Below, one piece after another: positions 16,522 through 25,920 of a DNA stretch of 64,000 nt. Source of the DNA: Microsyncoccus archaeolyticus (lineage in GTDB: Bacteria > Patescibacteriota > Minisyncoccia > Minisyncoccales > Minisyncoccaceae); assembly GCA_036987155.1 (NCBI GenBank), contig BTXY01000001.1, positions 124,001-188,000 on the forward strand, written 5' to 3'. How positions within the stretch are numbered: the first letter of the stretch is position 1; every line of letters begins with the position of its first letter. A program made the translations under genes and the position numbers. The notes below the pieces were generated by a model. The model worked only from the letters and a program-made list of their open reading frames with translations, was not told the origin of the DNA and made no database searches.

Positions 16522-16713
16522 ATGAACAAACCAGACGAAAAAAATAAAAAATTTTTTAGGGTCGAGGAGCTTGCAGAAAAACTCGATGTTAATGTGATGA
16601 CGATTTATCGTTATATAAAAGCTGAAAAATTAAAAGCCTACAAAATCGGCAAGGAATACAGGATAGACAGAAAAGAGTTTGACCGATTTTTGGAAAGCGT
16701 AAAAACAAAATAA
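16522..16713 (+). CDS. Excisionase/MerR-like helix-turn-helix protein
   Basis: The 63-residue protein is almost entirely a winged helix-turn-helix of the excisionase family: FFRVEELAEKLDVNVMTIYRYIKAEKLKAYKIGKEYRI, ending with DRKEFDRFLES. Such proteins bind attachment or operator DNA and steer integrases toward excision, or act as small regulators. It sits 2 nt before the type III methyltransferase gene and could regulate the restriction operon or help the serine recombinase of the same element as a directionality factor. Which of the two cannot be decided from sequence. Confidence 0.82.
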   Translation: MNKPDEKNKKFFRVEELAEKLDVNVMTIYRYIKAEKLKAYKIGKEYRIDRKEFDRFLESVKTK

Positions 16714-16715
16714 TT

Positions 16716-18398
16716 ATGTCAGAAAAAGATACACAAAAAGAAATTTCAGATTTGAAAGCCGAAATAAAACGGCTTCAAAAAAATAATCTCGGTCTTGTTT
16801 TTGAGGACAAAAAAGAAGACGTTGTGACCCAGTGCCAAGAAAACATCCCTGTCTTGAAAGAGGTCAAAGCAAGACGCGTAAATCTGAATGAGCAACGACC
16901 AAATAATTTGCTTATCGAGGGCGATAATTATCACGCTCTTTGTGTTCTTAACTATACCCACAAGAAAAATATAGATCTTATTTACATTGATCCGCCTTAC
17001 AATACCGGTGCAAAAAACTGGAAATATAACAACGATTATGTGGACAAGGAAGACGCTTACAGACATAGCAAGTGGCTATCTCTTATGCGACATCGTCTCA
17101 ATCTCGCAAAAAACTTGCTCAAAGACGACGGCGTTCTAATTTGTGCCATCGACGAAAACGAGCAAGCCCATTTAGGGGTCTTAATTGAGTCCATCTTTCC
17201 TGCGCACGAACAGCACACGATCACTGTGGTTCACAACCCAAAGGGTGTACAAGGAAACAATTTCTCTTACACCCACGAATATGCCATATTCGTGATACCT
17301 AAAGACAAAACTATAATCGGCGACCGCTCACTTGCTGAAGAAGAAATTTATGTCTCTAATCTGAGAAATTGGGGTAACGAATCTGAAAGAACTGATGCAA
17401 AAAATTGTTTTTACCCGATCATCGTAAAGAATGGAAAAATTATTGGCTTTGGCGATGTTGCCCCAGATAATTTTCATCCGAAGTCTGCCAATGAAAAACA
17501 AAAGGACGGAAGTATTTTAGTTTGGCCGATTGACGAAAAAAGTATTGAAAAAAAATGGCGCTACGCGCGACAGAGCGTTGAAAGTATTAAAAACATACTT
17601 CAGATCAAGGAATCGCGAGGCGGTCTCATTCAAATTATGATAGCGAAAGATTACGGAACTTATAAAACCGTATGGACCGATAAAAAATACGATGCGAGTG
17701 AATATGGAACAAAACTTTTGAGAGAAATAATTCCAAATTGCGACTTTGATTTTCCAAAATCACTTTACACGGTTTACGACTGTCTCTTTGCTGTCATAGG
17801 AGAAAGACCACACGCAAATGTTCTTGATTTCTTTGCTGGTTCAGGCACGACCGGACACGCCGTCCTCGAAATGAACAAAATAGATGGTGGAAACAGAAAA
17901 TTTATTCTTTGCACAAACAATGAAAACGGCATCTGCGAGGACGTAACATACGAAAGAATAAAGCGAGTTATTAAGGGCTATAAAAATAAAAAGAATGAAA
18001 AGATTGATGGCATTGAAAGTAATCTTTTCTATTACAAAACCGATCTTGTAAACACCGAACATATCCACAAAATACCCGATGAGGCAAAAATAAGAGTCAC
18101 TTACCAAGCAGGCGAAATGATTGCCGTTCGCGAAGATACCCTTGATGAAATTGAAAAGAATGAATGGTGGCAAATTTTTGAAAACAAAGGGAAAGTAACC
18201 GCGATATATTTCAAAGAAGATAAATCAAGACTTCCTGAGCTGGCCGAAAAATTGGAAAAGAAAAATGTACCAACCGCTTTATATATATTTAGCTGGGGCA
18301 AGAATGAATACAAGGGCGAGTATTCTACAGAAAATATCCGCGTCGAGGATATCCCTGAACCGATTCTTGAAGTGTATAGGGAAATAAATCGTTTATAA
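16716..18398 (+). CDS. Type III restriction-modification methyltransferase subunit (Mod)
   Basis: The 560-residue enzyme methylates adenine N6 in a short asymmetric DNA site and gives the Res/Mod complex its sequence specificity. Motif IV is LIYIDPPYNTG near residue 92, in the Mod-typical context NYTHKKNIDLIYIDPPYNTGAKNW. Motif I comes later in the chain (VLDFFAGSGTTGHAVLEMN near 370), which is the beta-class order. The region between them holds the target recognition domain. An N-terminal coiled coil (about 1-30) may mediate dimerisation. The Res gene follows after 4 nt, so both subunits are co-expressed. Confidence 0.93.
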   Translation: MSEKDTQKEISDLKAEIKRLQKNNLGLVFEDKKEDVVTQCQENIPVLKEVKARRVNLNEQRPNNLLIEGDNYHALCVLNYTHKKNIDLIYIDPPYNTGAKNWKYNNDYVDKEDAYRHSKWLSLMRHRLNLAKNLLKDDGVLICAIDENEQAHLGVLIESIFPAHEQHTITVVHNPKGVQGNNFSYTHEYAIFVIPKDKTIIGDRSLAEEEIYVSNLRNWGNESERTDAKNCFYPIIVKNGKIIGFGDVAPDNFHPKSANEKQKDGSILVWPIDEKSIEKKWRYARQSVESIKNILQIKESRGGLIQIMIAKDYGTYKTVWTDKKYDASEYGTKLLREIIPNCDFDFPKSLYTVYDCLFAVIGERPHANVLDFFAGSGTTGHAVLEMNKIDGGNRKFILCTNNENGICEDVTYERIKRVIKGYKNKKNEKIDGIESNLFYYKTDLVNTEHIHKIPDEAKIRVTYQAGEMIAVREDTLDEIEKNEWWQIFENKGKVTAIYFKEDKSRLPELAEKLEKKNVPTALYIFSWGKNEYKGEYSTENIRVEDIPEPILEVYREINRL

Positions 18399-18402
18399 AA
18401 TT

Positions 18403-20679
18403 ATGATTACATTAAAACCATTTCAAGAAACCGCAGTATCAAATCTCAAAAACGAGTTTCTTTCATTGTGGAAATTGCCAAATCAAAACATTCCGCTTGT
18501 ATTCAAGTCACCTACTGGGTCCGGTAAGACAATTATGCTCGCGCAATTTTTGAGAGACATTGTGAGCGACCCACGCTTTGAGGGTAATGACGTAGCCTTT
18601 GTCTGGTTTTCATTCAGCGAGGATTCGTATGAACAGAGCAAAAAGAAATTGTTTGATTACTATGGCGGTGCTTCAGAGCTTGATCTTATCGATCTCAATG
18701 ACCTTTCTCGAGGAAAACTAAATAAAAACAATGTTTTCTTTATAAACTGGCAAAAAATTAAAGGAAAGACTAAGGATAGTAGAAAATTACGTCGCGAGAA
18801 TGAGCAGGGTCTCACCTTTGATAATTTTATCAACGAGACACATAGTGATGGAAGAAAGATTGTGGTTATAATCGACGAGGAACATATTGGTTCTGATACA
18901 GAACTTGCTCTCGAAGTTATCGATGGACTCATCAAGCCAAAAATTACGCTTCGTGTTTCTGCTACACCCAAATACATACCTACACGTGCAGATACCGCTG
19001 GTTATGTAGAAATAAAAAGAACCGAAGTAGTAAAAGCAGGACTTATTAAAGAAAAAATTATTTTCCAAACCGAGGAAGACTTAAGACAAAAGGAATTAAA
19101 AAAACTTGATCAGGATGAAATTTTACTTGAGCTCGCGTTTAATAAACGACAGGAATTGATAGGGTTTTATAAAAATCTCAAGACTGATGTAAATCCTCTT
19201 GTGCTTATTCAGTTGCCAAATGACGATCAGGCAACAAAAGAAACTGGCGGTACCACTAAACAATCAATTGTTACAGAGTACCTTAAGCAAAAAGGCATCA
19301 AAGAAAACGAAATTGCAGTATGGCTTTCGCACGACAAGGTAAACCTCGATGATGTCGAAAGAAACAATTCTCAAATATCATTCTTGCTATTCAAGCAAGC
19401 GGCGGCTACTGGCTGGGATTGTCCACGCGCAGGCGTACTTGTGATGTTCCGAGAAATTAAAAATCCTACTTTTGCAATTCAAACAGTAGGAAGAATTTTA
19501 CGTATGCCATTTGGCACTCATTTTGCACATCCAGAGCTCAATCTCGGCTATCTTTATACAAACTACAAACGAAACGAGGTACTTGCTGAATATGCGAAAT
19601 CGAAAACCGAAAATCGTCCGGCAATAAATGGTAGTTATCGAAAGAAAAACATTAAACCAATAAAGCTCGAGTCGGTCTTTATGACCCGTGCTGACTACAA
19701 CGACCTCGGTGATTCATTTCAGGAAACATTCAAAAAAGTGGCTGATAAAAAACTCAATATTAAAAATATTGATCTTAAGCCTAAAGTTACAAACGGCTTG
19801 ATTGTTGGTGTCGAAATTGACGATTACGACAATTTTACAAAGGAGCTATTGTCCGAGGGCGGAAGCCACGACCAAGAAATGTCTCGACACGACATCGAAC
19901 GTCTTTATAATTTGCTTTGTTTCAAAATCATCGCAAAGCAAACAGATGAAAATAGAAAATTCGCTCCCGAGCGTTCTTGGGGGAAATTAAAGACGGCTTT
20001 GAATCTTTGGTTAATGAATAAAACCAATACTTCCCGAGTCGATGCTTATAAGGTGATCGTAAACGATTTGATCAATCCGGCTGGCGCGTTCGCTCCGATT
20101 ATTGGAGACGCACTTCTCGAATATCGTCCTATTCGCGAACAGGAGGTAAATAAGAAATCGGCTCGCGCAAAACGTATTGAGCAAATTGAAATTCCTCGAG
20201 AAGCCCTATTCTTCACTGATCAATATGAAGAAATTGAGGTCAAAAAGTCAGCAATGGAACCATTCTGGATTGAAAAAGATTATGTCGGACGCACCAATGA
20301 AGAATCATTTGTAAAGTTTCTTGAATCGACCAAAAATAAAGAGATCGTATGGTGGTACAAGAATGGAGATTCTGGAAGCGAATACTTTTCAATTTCTTAT
20401 TACAATCCTGACGAGAATAAAGAAAAGTTATTTTATCCCGACTGGATTATTCAGACCAAAGGTAAGATATATATCGTTGATACAAAAGACGGAATGACGG
20501 CAGACAGTAAGGACACGAAGTATAAAGCTGAAGCACTTCAGGCGTGGATAAAGAAACAGAAAGGCTTTGACGGCGGCATTGTTGTTCAAGATGGGCCGAA
20601 TGGCTGGAAAATTAACAAAAACACTAAATATTCTTATGACCCGTCAATGAAAGAATTTGAAGTGTTTGATCTATCATAA
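18403..20679 (+). CDS. Type III restriction enzyme Res subunit (SF2 helicase-nuclease)
   Basis: The 758-residue protein is the motor and nuclease part of the type III system. It has helicase motif I (FKSPTGSGKTIMLAQF, about 35-50), motif II VVIIDEEHIG, motif III RVSATPKY and motif VI FAIQTVGRILRMPFG. The C-terminal nuclease domain is PDWIIQTKGKIYIVDTKDG, a PD-(D/E)XK pattern with D, D and K in place. Motif II reads DEEH where DEAH/DECH is usual. It is shorter than classical Res (about 970), because the insertions between helicase lobes are small. With Mod it cuts unmodified invading DNA after translocation. Confidence 0.9.
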   Translation: MITLKPFQETAVSNLKNEFLSLWKLPNQNIPLVFKSPTGSGKTIMLAQFLRDIVSDPRFEGNDVAFVWFSFSEDSYEQSKKKLFDYYGGASELDLIDLNDLSRGKLNKNNVFFINWQKIKGKTKDSRKLRRENEQGLTFDNFINETHSDGRKIVVIIDEEHIGSDTELALEVIDGLIKPKITLRVSATPKYIPTRADTAGYVEIKRTEVVKAGLIKEKIIFQTEEDLRQKELKKLDQDEILLELAFNKRQELIGFYKNLKTDVNPLVLIQLPNDDQATKETGGTTKQSIVTEYLKQKGIKENEIAVWLSHDKVNLDDVERNNSQISFLLFKQAAATGWDCPRAGVLVMFREIKNPTFAIQTVGRILRMPFGTHFAHPELNLGYLYTNYKRNEVLAEYAKSKTENRPAINGSYRKKNIKPIKLESVFMTRADYNDLGDSFQETFKKVADKKLNIKNIDLKPKVTNGLIVGVEIDDYDNFTKELLSEGGSHDQEMSRHDIERLYNLLCFKIIAKQTDENRKFAPERSWGKLKTALNLWLMNKTNTSRVDAYKVIVNDLINPAGAFAPIIGDALLEYRPIREQEVNKKSARAKRIEQIEIPREALFFTDQYEEIEVKKSAMEPFWIEKDYVGRTNEESFVKFLESTKNKEIVWWYKNGDSGSEYFSISYYNPDENKEKLFYPDWIIQTKGKIYIVDTKDGMTADSKDTKYKAEALQAWIKKQKGFDGGIVVQDGPNGWKINKNTKYSYDPSMKEFEVFDLS

Positions 20680-20683
20680 ATTT

Positions 20684-22153
20684 ATGAAAGCAATAGTTTT
20701 AGCGAGAGTATCAGATAAAAAACAGGATTCAAACGAGGCACAGATTACAAGAATTGCGGACTATACCAAATACAAACAATTAACAGTCTGGAAAACTTAC
20801 GAAATTGAAGAATCGTCAACCAAAGGAGATCGTGAAAAATTTCAAGAAGTCATCAAAGACATAGAACAATCAAAAGAACCAATAGCGCTCGTAGTAGATA
20901 CAGTCGACCGACTCCAAAGAAGTTTTAAGGAGTCGGTCGTTTTGGATAACCTGAGAAAAAAAGGAAAACTCGAGATGCATTTTTATCGAGAAAATCTTGT
21001 TATACATCAAAATTCAAACAGCTCGGATATTCTACGCTGGGATATGGCCGTTATGTTTGCCAAAAGCTACGTGCTTCAGCTAAGCGATAACGTCAAAAGA
21101 AAGTTTGAGCAAAAAAGACGCAGTGGCGAATGGACAGGCAAAGCGCCTATCGGATACAAGAATACTGGCGAAGAAAAGAATAATAAGAACATCATACCGG
21201 ACCCAGACGTCGCACCGTTCATCGTAAAGATATTTGAAATTTATGCGACCGGCAATTCTTCATTCAAGATGGTCAAGGAACAAATAACAAAAGCAGGTCT
21301 CAAGAGCCAATTCGGGAAGACATTGGCTCTGAGTATGATCGAGCATATCTTAAAGAATCCATTTTATTATGGCGAGATGGTTTCTAAGGGAAATTTATAT
21401 CCGCATAAATATCCGCCGATCATAACAAAACAGTTATTTGACCGCTGTAAGCAAGTAAGAGAAAGCTGGGGCAAAAAACCATTCAAATACGCAGGCAAGC
21501 CCTACATATTCAGAGGGCTACTTACTTGTGGAAATTGCGGATGTAAATATAGCCCTGAAATAGCAAAGAAGAAATTCATTTATTACAGTTGCACAAATGC
21601 GCGAGGTAATTGCAAAAAGGTGTATGTGCCCGAAAAAGACCTTTTGAAGCCCGTGTACGAGGTTTTAGGGGCTATGAGCACCATTCCACAAGAGAAGATA
21701 GACGAGATCGTGGGCGGATTAAAGAAATCAAGCGAATCAAAGGGTTTGTACCACAAAAACTCTATTGAAGCGCTTAGGGGCAAGTATGACGAATTACAGG
21801 CAAGATTAGATCGCGCCTTAGACTTTATGCTCGACGGTAGTATTACTAAGGATGATTATGACAAAAAAGTGAAAGAGATAAAGGCAAGGCAGTATGATAT
21901 TAACATCCAGATAGAAGACCACACGCGTGCAGACGAAAATTACTACTTAACAGCTTCTACGGTCTTAAATTTAGCAAAAAGGGCTCTTGAAATTTTTGAA
22001 AGTTCCGAACCAAACGAAAAACGAGCCTTACTCCATTATCTACTTCAGAACCCTGAAATGAATGGAAAAAAGCTCGTGTTTTCGCTACGTTCTCCGTTTA
22101 ATCACATACTAACTTTCTCAAAACAACCTATTTGGCTCCCCCTTACGGTCTAG
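20684..22153 (+). CDS. Large serine recombinase, candidate integrase of element A
   Basis: The 489-residue protein (ATG at 20684, after the Res stop) starts with the resolvase domain: KAIVLARVSDKKQDSNEAQ carries the nucleophile serine, and ALVVDTVDRLQRSF has the catalytic arginines. A recombinase domain follows (about 165-270), then a zinc beta-ribbon LTCGNCGCKYSPEIAKKK ... CTNARGNC. A coiled coil follows (about 380-430) that controls integration versus excision in this family. The 3' end of the gene contains the right attachment repeat (22129-22140), so insertion fixes the last codons. The length fits large serine integrases. Confidence 0.9.
   Translation: MKAIVLARVSDKKQDSNEAQITRIADYTKYKQLTVWKTYEIEESSTKGDREKFQEVIKDIEQSKEPIALVVDTVDRLQRSFKESVVLDNLRKKGKLEMHFYRENLVIHQNSNSSDILRWDMAVMFAKSYVLQLSDNVKRKFEQKRRSGEWTGKAPIGYKNTGEEKNNKNIIPDPDVAPFIVKIFEIYATGNSSFKMVKEQITKAGLKSQFGKTLALSMIEHILKNPFYYGEMVSKGNLYPHKYPPIITKQLFDRCKQVRESWGKKPFKYAGKPYIFRGLLTCGNCGCKYSPEIAKKKFIYYSCTNARGNCKKVYVPEKDLLKPVYEVLGAMSTIPQEKIDEIVGGLKKSSESKGLYHKNSIEALRGKYDELQARLDRALDFMLDGSITKDDYDKKVKEIKARQYDINIQIEDHTRADENYYLTASTVLNLAKRALEIFESSEPNEKRALLHYLLQNPEMNGKKLVFSLRSPFNHILTFSKQPIWLPLTV
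22129..22140. repeat. Attachment-site-like repeat, middle copy (TATTTGGCTCCC)
   Basis: It is identical over 12 nt to 12166-12177 and lies inside the last codons of the serine recombinase gene. It would be the junction between elements A and B. Confidence 0.72.
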
Positions 22154-22210
22154 GACTTTTAAGATCCAATCCCCATAAGGCTTTCTTGGCTTATATTCCC
22201 AGTATACCAC

Positions 22211-22224
22211 ACCGGTAACCGGTC
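22211..22224. repeat. ACCGGTAACCGGTC palindrome near the left end of element B
   Basis: Two ACCGGT palindromes flank a single A. The same arrangement with G in the centre stands at 37461-37474 near the other end of the element. It may be a recombinase or terminator-related site. Confidence 0.5.
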
Positions 22225-22243
22225 GGGTAGTATTGAGGGAAAA

Positions 22244-22287
22244 TGAGACAAATGAGACACTATAAAAAGGGATTGTCTCCTGTCTCA
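22244..22287 (-). terminator. Terminator-like hairpin after the helicase-nuclease gene
   Basis: TGAGACA (22244-22250) and TGTCTCA (22281-22287) are inverted, with inner GAGACAC/GTCTC pairs, and U residues follow on the minus strand. It lies just past the stop at 22296. Confidence 0.6.
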
Positions 22288-22295
22288 AAAATTAG

Positions 22296-25200
22296 CTAAG
22301 AGCAATAGACATTAAATTTAGCCCCTGAAGTTTTCATCAAGTAATCTTCCGTGCTTCCCAATAATTGAATGATGTCATCCGAAACATTATCTTTCAATAA
22401 TCCCGGCTGAACGATTGATACTTCGAATATAAAATTAGTAGAATGCCTAGAAAACTTTTTAAGCCTATTCAAATCGCTCATATCACCTTTTAAAAATCTT
22501 GTCTTTCCCTCATTTTTCCACGACTCTTCCCTCTTTTTAATATGATTAGATAAATACTCCATGCCATTATGCTTCCAACGTATACATTTTTGAGCCTGCC
22601 CACATAATGCATAAAAATCATCTATTCTAGACCCTGGCTTATCACTTGAAGAAAACTTGCAATGAATTAAATGCAATTTAAAAGAATCGCTCGATTCTTG
22701 TCTTATCGCAACGATATCGGCTGCTTCACCAGAAGCATCATCATTAAAAATAACATCGTAATCATTCTCTATCTCTTTTAAAATCCTGTATTGGATACTA
22801 TCTTCTTTGCATTCTTTACCCATAGATTCGGCTCTTATATCTATGCCAGGCCAATCAAGCCTCTTAATGTTCTCCTTATCAAAAAATGTACTTAGCGGAG
22901 GCGTAGGAACATGGAAATTGTTCCAAGAAAATGTACCGTCGGCATAAATAATATTAATTGGATCATTTTCAACATAATCAATAAGGGAAATCGGCTCACC
23001 ACTACCCCTCTTTATTTTAATTTCCTTTCCATCTACTAAAGCGTATGTACATTTTCCTTCCGCAAATTCGGCTTTATATTTAGATTTTTCTTCTCCAGAG
23101 GAAATTTCAAAGAAGATTGGCCCAGATTCATCGTAGTTAGCAATATTCAAATCGACATCAAGAATTTGATGCTCTTCTTTCCCAAATAAAATCACGATAT
23201 TATCTTCTTCTGCCTTTAGAATATTTTCGCTCCACTGTATGGATAATGGAACGCTTCTATATCTCTCTTTTAATATTTGTGGTTTCAAAAAATCCTGAAT
23301 AATTTTATTCTCTTCTATCTTGTCGTCGAAAACCTTAATAGCCATCTTATGACACCACTGTTTCCATAAAATAATTGATCCTCCTCCCATTGCCCATATT
23401 TTTCCTTTTCTAGCTGAGCATCCTTCTGCCACCCTTTCCCCCTTCTCGAATCCCCAACCAAAAATATTGCTTAAAACTCCTGTGGCTTTATCAACTTTTG
23501 ATAAGCCGTCAGTAATATCACTACCGAAATGCATAGTATAAGATATCTTTCCAACAGTGGAAACACCGACATTTCTAGCTAAAACACGTTCAACTCCAGA
23601 AAAAATATTGAAAACTTTTTGCCCGTTCTTAACTAACACATCATCGCCACACAAGGCTTTTGCTAATTGGATGCAACTAACTGCATTATAGTCACTACAC
23701 TGTAAAAATAATGCATTAATATCTTTATCCCAATGAGCAACACAAAGCTCAAAATTATGATTTTTAATATCTTTATATTTTCCCCAATTTACCTCATCAT
23801 CTTTGCTTATTAATACCACTAGAATATTCTCCTTTTCATTCACTGCATGCAAATATTCATATCGTTTAGGAATAACTTCAATAAATTTTTCGGGATGCCA
23901 TTCTTTGCATTTTGTTTCATAAATAAGAGTAGAAAAAGCCGGCCTTAAATTCCATAAAGAAATATGCCTTGGTAGTTCGCCTGAAAAACCATCTATAAAA
24001 TTATGAAAATCAATTTCTTTTTGTATCGTTGACTCACTTTTTTGCTTCAATAATTTATTCCAATCAGCTCCTTGAGCATATAAATCTTCTAGCTCCTTAC
24101 TAACCTGAGGGTCGCTTACATTTATTATCGCTGTGGCATCTCCAACTTTTTTTGATATCCTCGTAAAACGACCTATAAACTGCAAGGTAACAGCTAAACT
24201 TTTATGAATATCATGCAATGCTGCTATTTTAAGATTAGGCAGATCAAAACCCTCACCAAGCATGTCAACGCAAACTATTACACGTATCTCTCTTTTGTTT
24301 AATTTTTCAATTGCCTCATTATATTCCTTGTCAGGCATATCAGAATATATACTAGTAGGATTATATTCAGGAGCTATCTTTTCATATATTTTAACCACCT
24401 CCTTAGCTCTCTTTATATCCTTACATCTTGCCATTAAAATATGATCATATTTATCGTCAGATAAATCATTTTTGAGAACATCTATCGCAGATTTAGCAAT
24501 TCTTTCATCATTTTTATTATCGTCAAACTCCTGAATTTCTACTAAATTTATTTTTTTAAAATAATTATCATCTTGGGCCATCCCTAAAGGATAATTATAT
24601 AAAATTTTGCCTTCTATTCTTTTCCCGTCTGTTCTAAACGGAGTAGCCGTAAATTGCAAAATAGGCTTGTTAACGAATAATTGTTTAATATTGTCCCATG
24701 TTTTGGCTGGAACATGATGAGCTTCGTCTATAAAAAGATTTGAGCATTGCCTCGCTAACTCTTCCTTAATTTCAACGGAAAACTTATTTAAAGCCGACGA
24801 GGTAGCAATCATTACATTGGAATTATTCAACAAATCATTTAATGTGGCTAAATTTTTAATTCCTTTATTGATAATCGCGACCCTAGGATTGGTTAATTCT
24901 TTAGAGATAACGCCTATTTCTTTCAAGCAACCAAGCGACAAAAATTTTTCTGCGGTTTGCTTTCTCAATGCCTTACTCGGGACTAAAATTAAAACTTTTT
25001 GACACTGATTATATATCATTGTAGAAATCATCGTTTCCGTCTTTCCAGTTCCAGTCGGCATGACAATTGTTCCGCAATCAGAACTTACCGACCAGTGAGA
25101 AGCTATTGCATGAATTGCCCCCAATTGAGGCTTTCTTAATCCCAAAAAATCTCCACCTTCCTGTTTAAAATAAAAAGAATTCTCCCATGATTTAATTATT

Positions 25201-25526
25201 TCTTTAGGATTTTTTGAAGCATTTTTAAAAACATGATCTTCCCATAATAGCACGCTGTCTTTATCCAACAATTTTATATCAGATAGTGTTTTTGCTTTTA
25301 GGATATTGCCACTGGTAATTTTGACCCTAGATCTTGGCATTTTTAAATAAAATTCTTGCCCATCTTTATTTTTGAGCAAAAAACATAATGGTTGATACTC
25401 ATAAACATCAACATCAATAATCGTCTCTTTTTGAGCACGCTGAACAACTTTATTACCACCGATTCTTTTATTCTCAATATTCAGTTCTGGCAATTTTATT
25501 TTAGTTGTATGTATACTACTAGGCAT
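22296..25526 (-). CDS. SF2 helicase fused to a PD-(D/E)XK-like nuclease domain; candidate defence effector
   Basis: The 1076-residue protein has an N-terminal domain of about 150 residues of unknown type, then an XPB/COG1061-like helicase core: Walker A VMPTGTGKTETM (156-164), LFIDEAHHV (267-270), LQFTATPF, VVCVDMLGEGFDLPNL and LQFIGRFTR. A long middle region without a known motif follows. The C-terminal part has GEAADIVAIRQESS ... LHLIHCKFSSSDKPGSR, which fits a restriction-endonuclease-like fold (acidic residue, then HCK). Such fusions are usual for anti-phage enzymes. It is the last gene of a five-gene leftward operon begun by a LexA-like repressor. I cannot match the set to a named system. 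Confidence 0.82.
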   Translation of the reverse strand: MPSSIHTTKIKLPELNIENKRIGGNKVVQRAQKETIIDVDVYEYQPLCFLLKNKDGQEFYLKMPRSRVKITSGNILKAKTLSDIKLLDKDSVLLWEDHVFKNASKNPKEIIKSWENSFYFKQEGGDFLGLRKPQLGAIHAIASHWSVSSDCGTIVMPTGTGKTETMISTMIYNQCQKVLILVPSKALRKQTAEKFLSLGCLKEIGVISKELTNPRVAIINKGIKNLATLNDLLNNSNVMIATSSALNKFSVEIKEELARQCSNLFIDEAHHVPAKTWDNIKQLFVNKPILQFTATPFRTDGKRIEGKILYNYPLGMAQDDNYFKKINLVEIQEFDDNKNDERIAKSAIDVLKNDLSDDKYDHILMARCKDIKRAKEVVKIYEKIAPEYNPTSIYSDMPDKEYNEAIEKLNKREIRVIVCVDMLGEGFDLPNLKIAALHDIHKSLAVTLQFIGRFTRISKKVGDATAIINVSDPQVSKELEDLYAQGADWNKLLKQKSESTIQKEIDFHNFIDGFSGELPRHISLWNLRPAFSTLIYETKCKEWHPEKFIEVIPKRYEYLHAVNEKENILVVLISKDDEVNWGKYKDIKNHNFELCVAHWDKDINALFLQCSDYNAVSCIQLAKALCGDDVLVKNGQKVFNIFSGVERVLARNVGVSTVGKISYTMHFGSDITDGLSKVDKATGVLSNIFGWGFEKGERVAEGCSARKGKIWAMGGGSIILWKQWCHKMAIKVFDDKIEENKIIQDFLKPQILKERYRSVPLSIQWSENILKAEEDNIVILFGKEEHQILDVDLNIANYDESGPIFFEISSGEEKSKYKAEFAEGKCTYALVDGKEIKIKRGSGEPISLIDYVENDPINIIYADGTFSWNNFHVPTPPLSTFFDKENIKRLDWPGIDIRAESMGKECKEDSIQYRILKEIENDYDVIFNDDASGEAADIVAIRQESSDSFKLHLIHCKFSSSDKPGSRIDDFYALCGQAQKCIRWKHNGMEYLSNHIKKREESWKNEGKTRFLKGDMSDLNRLKKFSRHSTNFIFEVSIVQPGLLKDNVSDDIIQLLGSTEDYLMKTSGAKFNVYCS

Positions 25527-25540
25527 ATGCCAAATTTGTC

Positions 25541-25819
25541 TTACAAATTATTTTTCATCCAATCAGTAACCTCATTGCTTATTCCGCTTGTAGCCCAACC
25601 TGCACCAGACACATCTATAACCAACAACTTATCATTAGTGTCAGTTTCTTTATTAATTTGATCCCTGATTTGCGAAGCAGTTTTATCGCTTTTTACAAGC
25701 CAAACTGAATATAATGGTTTTGCCCAATCATCTAAAGATTTAATCGAAGCAATTACTTTTCCATAATCTTCAGTGGTTTCTGGAGCGCCTAGATCATATG
25801 ATATAAGAAATGTTTTCAT
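25541..25819 (-). CDS. Cas2/VapD/SinR-like ferredoxin-fold protein
   Basis: The 92-residue protein begins MKTFLISYDLGAPETTEDYG and continues with IKSLDDWAKPLYSVWLVKS, then NDKLLVIDVSGAGWAT. The N-terminal strand ending in YDL and the W-x-x-P-x-x-S-x-W-L-V core are those of the SinR-like branch of the Cas2/VapD superfamily, small nucleases or nucleic-acid-binding dimers. No cas1 or CRISPR repeat is near, so it is not an adaptation module. It sits between a 3-TM protein and the helicase-nuclease in one operon, and probably is a small component of that system. Confidence 0.75.
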   Translation of the reverse strand: MKTFLISYDLGAPETTEDYGKVIASIKSLDDWAKPLYSVWLVKSDKTASQIRDQINKETDTNDKLLVIDVSGAGWATSGISNEVTDWMKNNL

Positions 25820-25839
25820 ATTGATTGTTTTAAAAATTA

Positions 25840-25920
25840 TTATTCGCCTTTTGTAATTATTTCTGTCTCGTTTGGAGCAGGAGATCCAATTGGTTCTTCT
25901 TTGTCATCTTTGTTAAACAT
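25840..25920 (-). CDS. Possible 26-residue microprotein in the helicase operon
   Basis: An ATG at 25920, inside the last codons of the 3-TM gene, opens a 26-residue frame ending in TAA TAA. The product is polar and acidic (MFNKDDKEEPIGSPAPNETE). Start-stop overlap with the upstream gene and two tandem stop codons favour translation, but the frame is short and could be chance. No function can be assigned. Confidence 0.38.
   Translation of the reverse strand: MFNKDDKEEPIGSPAPNETEIITKGE

Larger units (their letters stand above)
12166..22140. mobile_element. Integrated element A (about 10 kb) with type III RM, replication protein and serine recombinase
   Basis: The stretch is bounded by exact 12-nt repeats and has a different gene style from its left neighbour, with less extreme AT content. 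It contains an SDH_sah protease, an unknown protein, a putative II/X-family replication protein, an excisionase-like helix-turn-helix protein, a type III Mod/Res pair and a large serine recombinase whose last codons contain the right repeat. A recombinase gene ending in its own attachment site is usual for serine-integrase elements. The presence of a replication gene suggests an integrated plasmid-like or phage-like circle. Confidence 0.72.

Noticed and set aside
25541..25819. Cas2-like protein as sign of a CRISPR-Cas locus
   Set aside because: No cas1, no effector gene and no repeat-spacer array anywhere in the window; the protein fits the SinR/VapD branch better.
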